NCBI GenBank assembly: GCA_900769175.1
Contig: CAAGFP010000135.1
Location: forward strand, 1 to 5,598
Reading direction: 5' to 3'
Source: Lachnospiraceae bacterium
Lineage (GTDB): Bacteria; Bacillota; Clostridia; Lachnospirales; Lachnospiraceae
DNA: 5,598 nucleotides
Shown here: in pieces, positions 1 to 5,598 of the stretch
Numbering within the stretch: position 1 is the stretch's first letter
Layout: the number at the start of each line of letters is the position of its first letter
Program-made: the position numbers and the translations under genes
Notes under the pieces: generated by a model
The model's database searches: none
Told to the model about the DNA's origin: nothing
The model's input: only the letters and a program-made list of their open reading frames with translations

Positions 1-148
1 ACTCCGCGCGGACTTTCCCTTCTTGCATTGAGACTAAACTTCTACTTCGCGCGGATTTAGTCTCACTCCGCGCGGACTTTTCCATCTTTCATTGAGACTA
101 AACGTACACTTCGCGCGGATTTAGTCTCACTCCGCGCGGCCTTAGTCC
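1..148. repeat. 64-bp tandem repeat array, two full units plus a partial third
   Basis: Unit 1 is 1-64, unit 2 is 65-128, and a degenerate start of a third unit is 129-148, where identity breaks down after the first 11 bases. The two full units match at 58 of 64 positions, differing only at unit positions 17, 20, 25, 40, 42 and 43. Each unit opens with the 10-bp palindrome TCCGCGCGGA and contains the inverted pair TGAGACTAAA (29-38, 93-102) and TTTAGTCTCA (56-65, 120-129). A second arm, TTCGCGCGGA (46-55, 110-119), lies between them and can pair with the palindrome of the following unit. No open reading frame or RNA family is recognised here. The window begins exactly at a unit boundary, so the array may extend further left. 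Confidence 0.93.
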
Positions 149-186
149 TATAATTATACAATTCTTCCCGATTAAACAAAATTTAC

Positions 187-215
187 TTGCATTTTCATAC
201 ATTTCCATATATAAT
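187..215 (+). promoter_or_regulatory. Sigma-A-type promoter of the tRNA-Glu gene
   Basis: A -35 box TTGCAT (187-192; four of six consensus bases) is separated by exactly 17 bp from a perfect -10 box TATAAT (210-215). The predicted start of transcription, near 222, lies about a dozen bases before the mature tRNA 5' end at 234. That leaves a short leader for 5' processing. Spacing and position make this the obvious promoter of the tRNA transcription unit. Confidence 0.85.
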
Positions 216-233
216 ATGATTTGTTTGAGTTAT

Positions 234-305
234 GGCTCGTTGGTCAAGCGGTTAAGACGCTGCCCTCTCACGGCAGAATCAGGGGTTCGATTCCCCTACG
301 AGCTG
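234..305 (+). tRNA. tRNA-Glu (anticodon CUC)
   Basis: This is a complete 72-nt cloverleaf that reads GAG codons and supplies glutamate for translation, and in many bacteria also for glutamyl-tRNA-dependent tetrapyrrole synthesis. The acceptor stem is 234-240 with 298-304, with a G-U wobble as the terminal pair. The D stem is 243-245 with 256-258. The anticodon stem is 260-264 with 272-276, around the loop CTCTCAC, giving anticodon CTC at 267-269. The T stem is 281-285 with 293-297, around the loop TTCGATT. The discriminator is G305, as in E. coli tRNA-Glu. No CCA is encoded (the next bases are CGA), so CCA must be added by nucleotidyltransferase. It appears to be a single-gene transcription unit with its own promoter and terminator. 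Confidence 0.96.
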
Positions 306-330
306 CGAACTGTTTATACAGCCCAACCTA

Positions 331-364
331 AAGAAAAAACCTGCATTATCATGCAGGTTTTTTT
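331..364 (+). terminator. Intrinsic terminator of the tRNA-Glu gene, potentially bidirectional
   Basis: The stem ACCTGCAT (339-346) pairs with ATGCAGGT (351-358) around the 4-nt loop TATC, followed by a T-run through 364. An A-run at 334-339 lies on the left side. Read on the minus strand, the same hairpin is followed by TTTTTTCTTT, so it can also stop transcripts arriving from the TIR gene on the right. It lies 26 bp after the tRNA 3' end, between two convergent transcription units. Confidence 0.92.
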
Positions 365-370
365 CGTATA

Positions 371-390
371 GCCTCTCGCAGGCGAGATTC
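371..390. other. Short hairpin in the convergent intergenic region
   Basis: TCTCGC (374-379) is followed by AG and GCGAGA (382-387), giving a potential 5-6 bp stem with a tiny loop. There is no T-run on either side. It has no evident function and could occur by chance or as a minor 3'-end structure. Confidence 0.3.
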
Positions 391-424
391 TTTATATATC
401 ATCGGTTATCCACTTTATATATCA
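391..424. repeat. Direct repeat of 11 bp, TTTATATATCA
   Basis: TTTATATATCA occurs at 391-401 and again at 414-424, with starts 23 bp apart. The second copy forms the outer left part of the large hairpin at 418-454. The right arm of that hairpin contains a related inverted copy that lacks one AT dinucleotide. This may reflect local duplication or slippage in AT-rich sequence. Confidence 0.6.
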
Positions 425-454
425 CAGGAAATTCTCTGAATTTCCTGTGATATA
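418..454. repeat. Perfect 17-bp inverted repeat (hairpin) downstream of the TIR gene
   Basis: The left arm 418-434 and right arm 438-454 are perfectly complementary over 17 bases, separated only by TCT (435-437). The core reads CACAGGAAATTC on the left and GAATTTCCTGTG on the right. The hairpin lies 30 bp beyond the stop codon of the minus-strand TIR gene, where a 3'-end structure is expected. It is not followed by a T-run on either strand, so it is not a canonical intrinsic terminator. It may stabilise the mRNA 3' end, act together with the terminator at 331-364, or be a remnant of a small palindromic element. Confidence 0.85.
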
Positions 455-484
455 AAGACGCTCCGCTATGGATGCGCACTTGCT

Positions 485-3466
485 CTACTCCACACCATAC
501 GTTTTCTTCAGATAATCCGGCAAAACATAACCATTTAATATTTCATCCGCTTCCTGAATAATCATTTCTCTCGTATAGAACGGATATCCGTATAGATATC
601 CATAAGATTTCTGTATCAGAAGTTCTTTGTTTTTATTATAACCAATGAAATTCTTAATCAAAGCAATTCTTGACAGATTCTCATCCAGTATCATAGTCTC
701 TTCATCGGTTGTAAGGAAATATACCTTCAGTTCCTCATTCCACTTGATATTAATGGAATAAATGATTGAATTCTTCTGATAGGTCTCAACAAGGCTTAAA
801 TCCGCACTGCTGTAAATCATCACCTGATTCGAACCGTTCAAGACAGCAATATATTTTCCGTCCTCCGTAATGTCTATACTGCCGCCTGATAAACCTGCAA
901 TCTTTTTCTTTAAATAAGGCTTATCGGAATCTGCCCGATATAGTTCAATTGTTTCATCCAGTGGCAAAACATGTGCATATACAGACAAATCATCCGACAC
1001 ATACACGAATTCATCATATGGAATAAAACCATCAAACGGTTGTTTCGACAACAATTTGCCGGTTTTCACATCATATACTTTAAAAATATAACCATAGTTA
1101 CCGGCATCATCGTGCTCTAATCCTTTAAGATACATTTTCGTACCATCGTTTGAGTATCCGATTACCTGATGGTCACTATCTAAAATAAACCGGTCTATCT
1201 TGTCACCTGTTTTGGAATCATAGACAATCCATTCAAAATCCGATGAATTAGTATTATAAATCACAAAGTTTTCCTCTCCGTCTTTGACAAAGAATCCGCA
1301 GGAAAAGGTATATGGTGACTGAAACGAAAAAATTTCAGTTGCAGTCGCTGTATCATACATAACCGTTTTGAGTTCTCCGACATGTAAACATAATGTACCG
1401 TTTTCATTGTAGTTTCTGTCAGAATCATAGTATGTGGTTTCAGCCAGAACTTCCTGTCGCCTTCCAGCTGTCATCCGGTATAAAACGACCTGCATTGAAT
1501 TTCTCTTCAAATAATAGATATCTCCCTTTATTATTACAACATTCAGACATTCTCCGGGGTTATCGCGAAACCAGCTGTTAAGTTCACGGGTTTCATTCGT
1601 TTCTATCGTATAAATGATCGGCATTCCGTCATATTGAAAGAAAACAATGCTTCCGTCTTTAAGAACATAGAAATTATCAACCACTAACATATCAAACGAA
1701 TAACTCTGGATGCATTCACCGTTTTGGGAGTCAAACAATACCAGACTTTCTGAGCCTGTACCAATCAGATAGTTTTGATTATCTATTTCAAATGCCTTGA
1801 TTTTTTTGATATAATTATTCACTTCTTTTTCCCAGATGACATCCAGAGTAAGTGCATCAAAACATTTTATCCCGGAGAATCTGGAATCATACATACTACT
1901 TCCATAGGCGGAATAGCTGAAATAATAAGCTCCGTTTCTGTAACAACAGTTCGAAATAATAATCGATTTATCAATATTCTCCTTTTGCGTTACAATACAA
2001 TTCCCGGACGCTACATCATATATACTATATTCCCGTTGTTGAGACGTGGAATGAATCAGCAATAAACTTCTGTTATCCTCATTAAATGCACCAATGATAT
2101 CTACGCCAACGATCATATTGGTATTAAGCACCAACTCGGTTTCAAATAAAATGTGGTCATTCTTCTCTTCTGCACAGACCAGATAATATTTAGTCTCTGA
2201 TTCGTTATATTTCAGATATGTATAAAGAGTCCCGTCCTGATTCGAAAAACAGTATTTCGCATTAGGGGATATCAGTATATTTTGATTCGTATTGATATTA
2301 TATTCATACAGGCTGTTATCCGAAGTATAAAATACGGAATTTCCGACAATCTCATAATTTAAACTTGTCAGGACATCCGACTGAAACAACATTTCATTCG
2401 TAACAAGATTCCATACCCATAAACGATTATATTCATCCAGAATAATCATTTTACTGTTGTCTTCAGAAATGGAAATGTCAGCAATTTTTGTGTCTACATT
2501 ATAATTCCGGATTGGACAAAAACGGTTTCCGTCCTCATAAATATATAATGCATCCGAAAGCGCATACTGAGCCTCTGCAACAAAAGGAAGTTCAGCATTT
2601 TTATCCTCATCCGGCATTACACTTCTGGCAAGATACATTGCTTCTAAACGGTTTCCCTGTTTTAGAAGACTGCTTGACACCTCACTGATATTTCGTGCGA
2701 AATTGATCCGGATTTGGTTATACTGTTCTTCCAATTCTCCCATCAAAGAAGTAATCTCCTGATTCTGCTTCTCAATCTGTTTCGATTGCGATCGAATTTG
2801 AAGGGAAGTCGATATAAAAAAGGAACCTAAAAGCAAACATAAGCCGGAACAAGCCAAGGATATAAACAGAATTTCCTTCTGTTTCTGCTCTCTGTGACGC
2901 TGTTTTAATTCATCATAATTCAGCCCAAACATGGGGGCTGCAATTCGAAGTATCTCTTCCCGTATTTTTTTCTTTCTTTCTGAAGCATTCTTTCCTCGCA
3001 CATCTGCCGCCAGAGGTTCAATCGTTTTTTTCTTAATGATTTCATTTCCGGCTTCGTCCGTCGTTTTTATTTCTTCATAAAGAAGTTCCTTCGGGAAAGA
3101 CTCCTCCGGTTCACCTTCCGCAAGAATCAGAAATATTTTTTCTCTTCCGTGCAATTCAATAAAAGTGGTAATTTCTTTCCTGCACCACTCCGATTCGGGA
3201 AGTCGTGGCGTACAGATCACAAGAAGGTATTCCGAATTCGCTAAAGCATTATAGAGCGGATCATTTAAATCGTTGGAAATGGGAAGTTCTTCCTTATCGC
3301 GAAACACACGCTCGATTCTGCTCTTTTGCATTTTCTTTTCCGCAACTAATGATTTAGGAAGACGGAATTTCTCAAGTTCAAAATGAAGGCTCTTGGCTAC
3401 AAACGAATCCAGCTCACTATGTTTGTAACTGATAAAAGCATCATATTTCTGATTCTCCAAATTCAT
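485..3466 (-). CDS. Membrane-anchored TIR domain protein with long WD40-like beta-propeller region
   Basis: This 993-aa protein is a probable sensor-effector with no assigned function. Residues 7-120 are a TIR domain: YDAFISYKHSE (8-18), VFRDKEELP (54-62), and SEWCRKE (92-98), where E98 fits the glutamate that is catalytic in TIR NADases. GEPEESFP (118-125) and EPLAADVRG (150-158) look like family motifs and precede a basic linker (184-197). One hydrophobic segment (199-222) and a likely coiled coil (about 225-258) follow. From about 310 to 955 come at least twelve blade-like units ending in motifs such as VYDSKTG (748-754) and VYDVKTG (797-803). The tail ends in a helix plus KKTYGVE. There is no signal peptide and no NTPase module. 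The ATG is supported by AAAGGGG six bases upstream. The gene starts 11 bp after polC, so it is probably in the same operon. Sampled lines look more AT-rich than polC, weakly suggesting acquisition. NADase activity and a defence role are inferences; the domain layout is clear. Confidence 0.9.
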   Translation of the reverse strand: MNLENQKYDAFISYKHSELDSFVAKSLHFELEKFRLPKSLVAEKKMQKSRIERVFRDKEELPISNDLNDPLYNALANSEYLLVICTPRLPESEWCRKEITTFIELHGREKIFLILAEGEPEESFPKELLYEEIKTTDEAGNEIIKKKTIEPLAADVRGKNASERKKKIREEILRIAAPMFGLNYDELKQRHREQKQKEILFISLACSGLCLLLGSFFISTSLQIRSQSKQIEKQNQEITSLMGELEEQYNQIRINFARNISEVSSSLLKQGNRLEAMYLARSVMPDEDKNAELPFVAEAQYALSDALYIYEDGNRFCPIRNYNVDTKIADISISEDNSKMIILDEYNRLWVWNLVTNEMLFQSDVLTSLNYEIVGNSVFYTSDNSLYEYNINTNQNILISPNAKYCFSNQDGTLYTYLKYNESETKYYLVCAEEKNDHILFETELVLNTNMIVGVDIIGAFNEDNRSLLLIHSTSQQREYSIYDVASGNCIVTQKENIDKSIIISNCCYRNGAYYFSYSAYGSSMYDSRFSGIKCFDALTLDVIWEKEVNNYIKKIKAFEIDNQNYLIGTGSESLVLFDSQNGECIQSYSFDMLVVDNFYVLKDGSIVFFQYDGMPIIYTIETNETRELNSWFRDNPGECLNVVIIKGDIYYLKRNSMQVVLYRMTAGRRQEVLAETTYYDSDRNYNENGTLCLHVGELKTVMYDTATATEIFSFQSPYTFSCGFFVKDGEENFVIYNTNSSDFEWIVYDSKTGDKIDRFILDSDHQVIGYSNDGTKMYLKGLEHDDAGNYGYIFKVYDVKTGKLLSKQPFDGFIPYDEFVYVSDDLSVYAHVLPLDETIELYRADSDKPYLKKKIAGLSGGSIDITEDGKYIAVLNGSNQVMIYSSADLSLVETYQKNSIIYSINIKWNEELKVYFLTTDEETMILDENLSRIALIKNFIGYNKNKELLIQKSYGYLYGYPFYTREMIIQEADEILNGYVLPDYLKKTYGVE
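2801..2872 (-). other. Transmembrane segment of the TIR protein
   Basis: Residues 199-222 form an uninterrupted stretch rich in I, L, F, A, C and G with no charged residue. It is preceded by a strongly basic run (residues 184-197, including KQRHREQKQK) and followed by a less charged region. By the positive-inside rule the TIR domain would be cytoplasmic. The propeller would then face outward, unless the segment is a hairpin or membrane-associated helix. Confidence 0.82.
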
Positions 3467-3472
3467 AACTAA

Positions 3473-3479
3473 CCCCTTT
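3473..3479 (-). promoter_or_regulatory. Shine-Dalgarno site of the TIR gene, overlapping the polC stop codon
   Basis: On the minus strand the sequence reads AAAGGGG, six bases, then ATG at 3466. The first two A bases belong to the TAA stop of polC (3478-3480). This strong site fixes the start of the TIR gene. It also means that ribosomes finishing polC would cover the initiation site, compatible with translational coupling. Confidence 0.85.
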
Positions 3480-5598
3480 ACATCATGTCAAACAACCGAA
3501 TCTGGTTACTCTCGGGCAGGCTGCCAAGCAAACCCAAATCTGCCATTGTATCCACAACCGTCTTTGAGACTTTTGTTCGTTCTCTGAAATCATCTTTTGA
3601 AAGGAACGGGCCGTTTTTACAGGCTTCCACAATTCCTTCGGCAGCTTTTTCCGCAAGTCCGTCGATGCTGATCAAGGACGGCATGATTTTACCATCAATA
3701 ATCTGAAAATTCTTCGGATGAGCCCGAAAAATATCAATCGGCTCGAATTCAAAGCCTCTTGCATACATTTCCTGAACGATTCTCATATCTTTCAATGCAT
3801 CCTGCTCTTTGTTTGTCAATGTATTTTCGCGTTTCTTATAGTCATCCATAATCAGTTCCAGATGCCTTTGTCCCTGACACATCAATTCATAAGAAAAAGC
3901 GGATGCACGGATGCTGAAAAAGGAAGCATAATATGCAAGCGGGAAATTAACCTTACAATAAGCAATGCGCCATGCCATCATAACATAGGCTGCCGCATGG
4001 GCTTTCGGGAACATGTACATGATTTTCTCACAAGACCAGATATACCAGTCCGGAACGTCATGTTTCATCATTTCCTCTTTCCATTCCGGCCACTTATCAC
4101 ATTTTCCTTTTGCAACTTTTCCTTTTCTGACATTCTCCATAATATTAAATGCCATACCTGGTTCTAAGCCCTTACTGATTAAATATACCATAATATCATC
4201 ACGGGTACAAATCGCGGTCGAAATCGTAGCCTTTCCTTCTTCAATCAAAGTCTGGGCATTTCCAAGCCATACGTCGGTGCCGTGAGAAAGTCCTGCAATT
4301 CGGACTAAATCCGAAAAGCTGGTCGGATGCGTATCAATTAACATCTGCATCGCAAAATCCGTACCAAACTCAGGGATTCCGAGACTTCCTAATTTACATC
4401 CCCGAATCTGTTCGGGCGTTACACCAAGTGCCGAGGTATCCTGAAACAAGGACATAACCTTTTTATCATCGAGCGGAATCATTAAAGGGTCCATACCCGT
4501 TAAATCCTGAAGCATACGAATCATGGAAGGATCGTCATGCCCTAAAATATCAAGTTTCAGGAGGTTGTGGTCAATGGAATGATAATCAAAATGCGTCGTA
4601 ATGGTGTCCGTCGTCATATCATTTGCAGGCCGCTGAATCGGTGTGAACTGATTAATATCATATCCGAGCGGTAATACGATAATTCCACCCGGATGCTGAC
4701 CGGTCGTTCTTCTTACATCCACACAACCGGAAGCGATACGTTCGATTTCGCATTTCCTTTTTACGATTCCTCTGTCTTCGTAATATTTCTTTACATATCC
4801 GTAAGCGGTTTTGTCTGCCAAAGTACCGATTGTTCCGGCTCGAAACGTCTGGCCGGCGCCAAAGATTACTTCGGTATATTTATGAGCCTTGGACTGATAT
4901 TCTCCTGAAAAGTTTAAGTCGATATCCGGTTCTTTATCTCCATAGAAACCAAGAAAGGTTTCAAACGGAATATCAAATCCGTCCTTTTTCAGGGTTGCTC
5001 CGCAGTTCGGACATATTTTATCCGGCATATCACAGCCGGCACGTCCGGAATACTGTAAAACTTCCTCGGAATCGAAATCGCTGTAATGGCACTCACTGCA
5101 ATAATAGTGCGGAGATAAGGGATTTACTTCGGTAATTCCCGCCATCGTTGCAACAAAAGAGGAACCGACAGAGCCTCTCGAGCCAACCAGATAACCGTCT
5201 TCATTCGATTTCCATACCAATTTCTGGGCAATGATGTACATTACGGCAAAACCGTTACCGATGATGGATTTCAACTCCCGTTCAAGGCGTTCTTCAACAA
5301 TTTTCGGTAATTCTTCTCCGTACATTTCATGCGCTTTGGTATAACAGATGGTTCGAAGCATTTCATCCGAATGCGGAATGACGGGCGGACATTTATCCGG
5401 ATGAATGGGCGAAACATACTCACACATATCTGCAATCAGATTCGTATTCGTAATAACGACCTCTTCTGCCTTCTCGCTGCCCAAATATTCAAATTCCTGC
5501 AGCATCTCTTCCGTAGTTCTGAAATACAAAGGCGGCTGGTCATCTGCGTCGTCATAATTTTTCCCCGCCATAATAATTCTTCTGTAGATTTCATCTTC
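3478..5598 (-). CDS. polC: DNA polymerase III subunit alpha, PolC type (C-terminal part; 5' end beyond window)
   Basis: This is the catalytic subunit of the Firmicute chromosomal replicase. The frame is open through the right edge (706 codons visible), so the ATG at 5569-5571 is internal: the nine codons before it (EDEIYRRII) continue the protein. In B. subtilis PolC is about 1437 aa, so roughly the C-terminal half is present; the exonuclease and PHP parts lie outside. Numbering from that internal Met, visible hallmarks are VGSRGSVGSS (129-138), a four-cysteine zinc-binding region (C158, C161, C187, C190), EPDIDLNFSG (214-223) with metal-binding D216 and D218, TGQHPGGIIVLP (290-301), and KLDILGHDDP (339-348) with the probable third catalytic Asp, D341. 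FPKAHAAAY (521-529) is another conserved block. The C-terminal QIRLF (690-694) matches the sliding-clamp-binding motif. No frameshift or internal stop is seen, so the gene appears intact and functional. Its downstream neighbour is the TIR gene. Confidence 0.97.
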   Translation of the reverse strand, partial: EDEIYRRIIMAGKNYDDADDQPPLYFRTTEEMLQEFEYLGSEKAEEVVITNTNLIADMCEYVSPIHPDKCPPVIPHSDEMLRTICYTKAHEMYGEELPKIVEERLERELKSIIGNGFAVMYIIAQKLVWKSNEDGYLVGSRGSVGSSFVATMAGITEVNPLSPHYYCSECHYSDFDSEEVLQYSGRAGCDMPDKICPNCGATLKKDGFDIPFETFLGFYGDKEPDIDLNFSGEYQSKAHKYTEVIFGAGQTFRAGTIGTLADKTAYGYVKKYYEDRGIVKRKCEIERIASGCVDVRRTTGQHPGGIIVLPLGYDINQFTPIQRPANDMTTDTITTHFDYHSIDHNLLKLDILGHDDPSMIRMLQDLTGMDPLMIPLDDKKVMSLFQDTSALGVTPEQIRGCKLGSLGIPEFGTDFAMQMLIDTHPTSFSDLVRIAGLSHGTDVWLGNAQTLIEEGKATISTAICTRDDIMVYLISKGLEPGMAFNIMENVRKGKVAKGKCDKWPEWKEEMMKHDVPDWYIWSCEKIMYMFPKAHAAAYVMMAWRIAYCKVNFPLAYYASFFSIRASAFSYELMCQGQRHLELIMDDYKKRENTLTNKEQDALKDMRIVQEMYARGFEFEPIDIFRAHPKNFQIIDGKIMPSLISIDGLAEKAAEGIVEACKNGPFLSKDDFRERTKVSKTVVDTMADLGLLGSLPESNQIRLFDMM

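Noticed and set aside
44..144. Possible CRISPR array: a roughly 37-nt identical block separated by a 27-nt variable segment
   Set aside because: The supposed spacers (17-43 and 81-107) are identical at 21 of 27 positions, so they are not independent sequences. The unit is a 64-bp tandem repeat, and no cas gene is present.
149..181. Minus-strand promoter TTTTGT-17-TATAAT that would transcribe the repeat array leftward
   Set aside because: The -10 is perfect but comes from the palindrome TATAATTATA in AT-rich DNA, and the -35 matches only two of six bases. It is kept only as a weak possibility if RNA is found there.
234..305. tRNA-Glu as the attachment site of an integrated element covering the region to its right
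   Set aside because: No second copy of the tRNA 3' end is visible in the window and no integrase is present. The region to the right contains polC, a core gene.
3463..3491. Perfect minus-strand TTGACA (3486-3491) as a -35 box for the TIR gene
   Set aside because: At 17 bp spacing the -10 position reads TTATGA and overlaps the TIR start codon, so a transcript would begin inside the gene. The hexamer comes from the codons for the polC C-terminus.
3545..3550. Minus-strand TACAAT as a -10 box for a TIR promoter inside polC
   Set aside because: The hexamer 17 bp upstream is AAAGTC, with no resemblance to TTGACA, and there is no TG extension.
1393..5135. Plus-strand reading frames of 60-150 codons opposite the two large genes
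   Set aside because: They lie antisense to well-supported coding sequence, lack good ribosome sites and show no recognisable protein features. They are shadows.
5569..5571. ATG as the start codon of the polC reading frame
   Set aside because: The frame stays open to the window edge with PolC-like sequence before the ATG, no SD-like sequence lies just upstream, and the protein would lack about half of a normal PolC. It is an internal methionine.

Overview
The window looks like chromosomal DNA of a low-to-mid GC Firmicute, most likely a Clostridia/Lachnospiraceae-type bacterium. The main reason is the C-terminal part of a PolC-type replicative DNA polymerase, the Firmicute-specific replicase. 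The tRNA with no encoded CCA and the TIR protein's resemblance to a family I recall from gut Clostridia fit this. The species cannot be named from the sequence alone.

Layout, left to right. Positions 1-148 carry a gene-free tandem repeat: two 64-bp units (58/64 identical) plus a degenerate partial third. The units are GC-rich and full of interleaved inverted repeats, and the array may continue past the left edge. Positions 149-186 hold AT-rich sequence with no gene. A well-formed sigma-A-type promoter (187-215) then drives a plus-strand tRNA-Glu(CUC) gene (234-305), followed by an intrinsic terminator (331-364) with A/T tracts on both sides, so it can work in both directions. Positions 365-484 are a convergent 3' region with a small hairpin and a perfect 17-bp inverted repeat (418-454).

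The rest of the window is one minus-strand gene pair. polC (3478-5598, its 5' part outside the window) is followed after only 11 bp by a 993-codon gene (485-3466). That gene encodes an N-terminal TIR domain, a basic linker, one membrane segment, a short coiled coil and a very long WD40-like beta-propeller region. The close spacing, and a Shine-Dalgarno sequence that abuts the polC stop codon, suggest co-transcription and possibly coupled translation.

The most unusual content is the membrane-anchored TIR/propeller protein. Its TIR domain keeps the glutamate expected of an NADase, and the gene sits directly behind an essential replication gene. By analogy with other bacterial TIR proteins it could be a stress or phage sensor whose effector is the TIR domain, but this is inference. 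The second unusual element is the 64-bp structured tandem repeat upstream of the tRNA.
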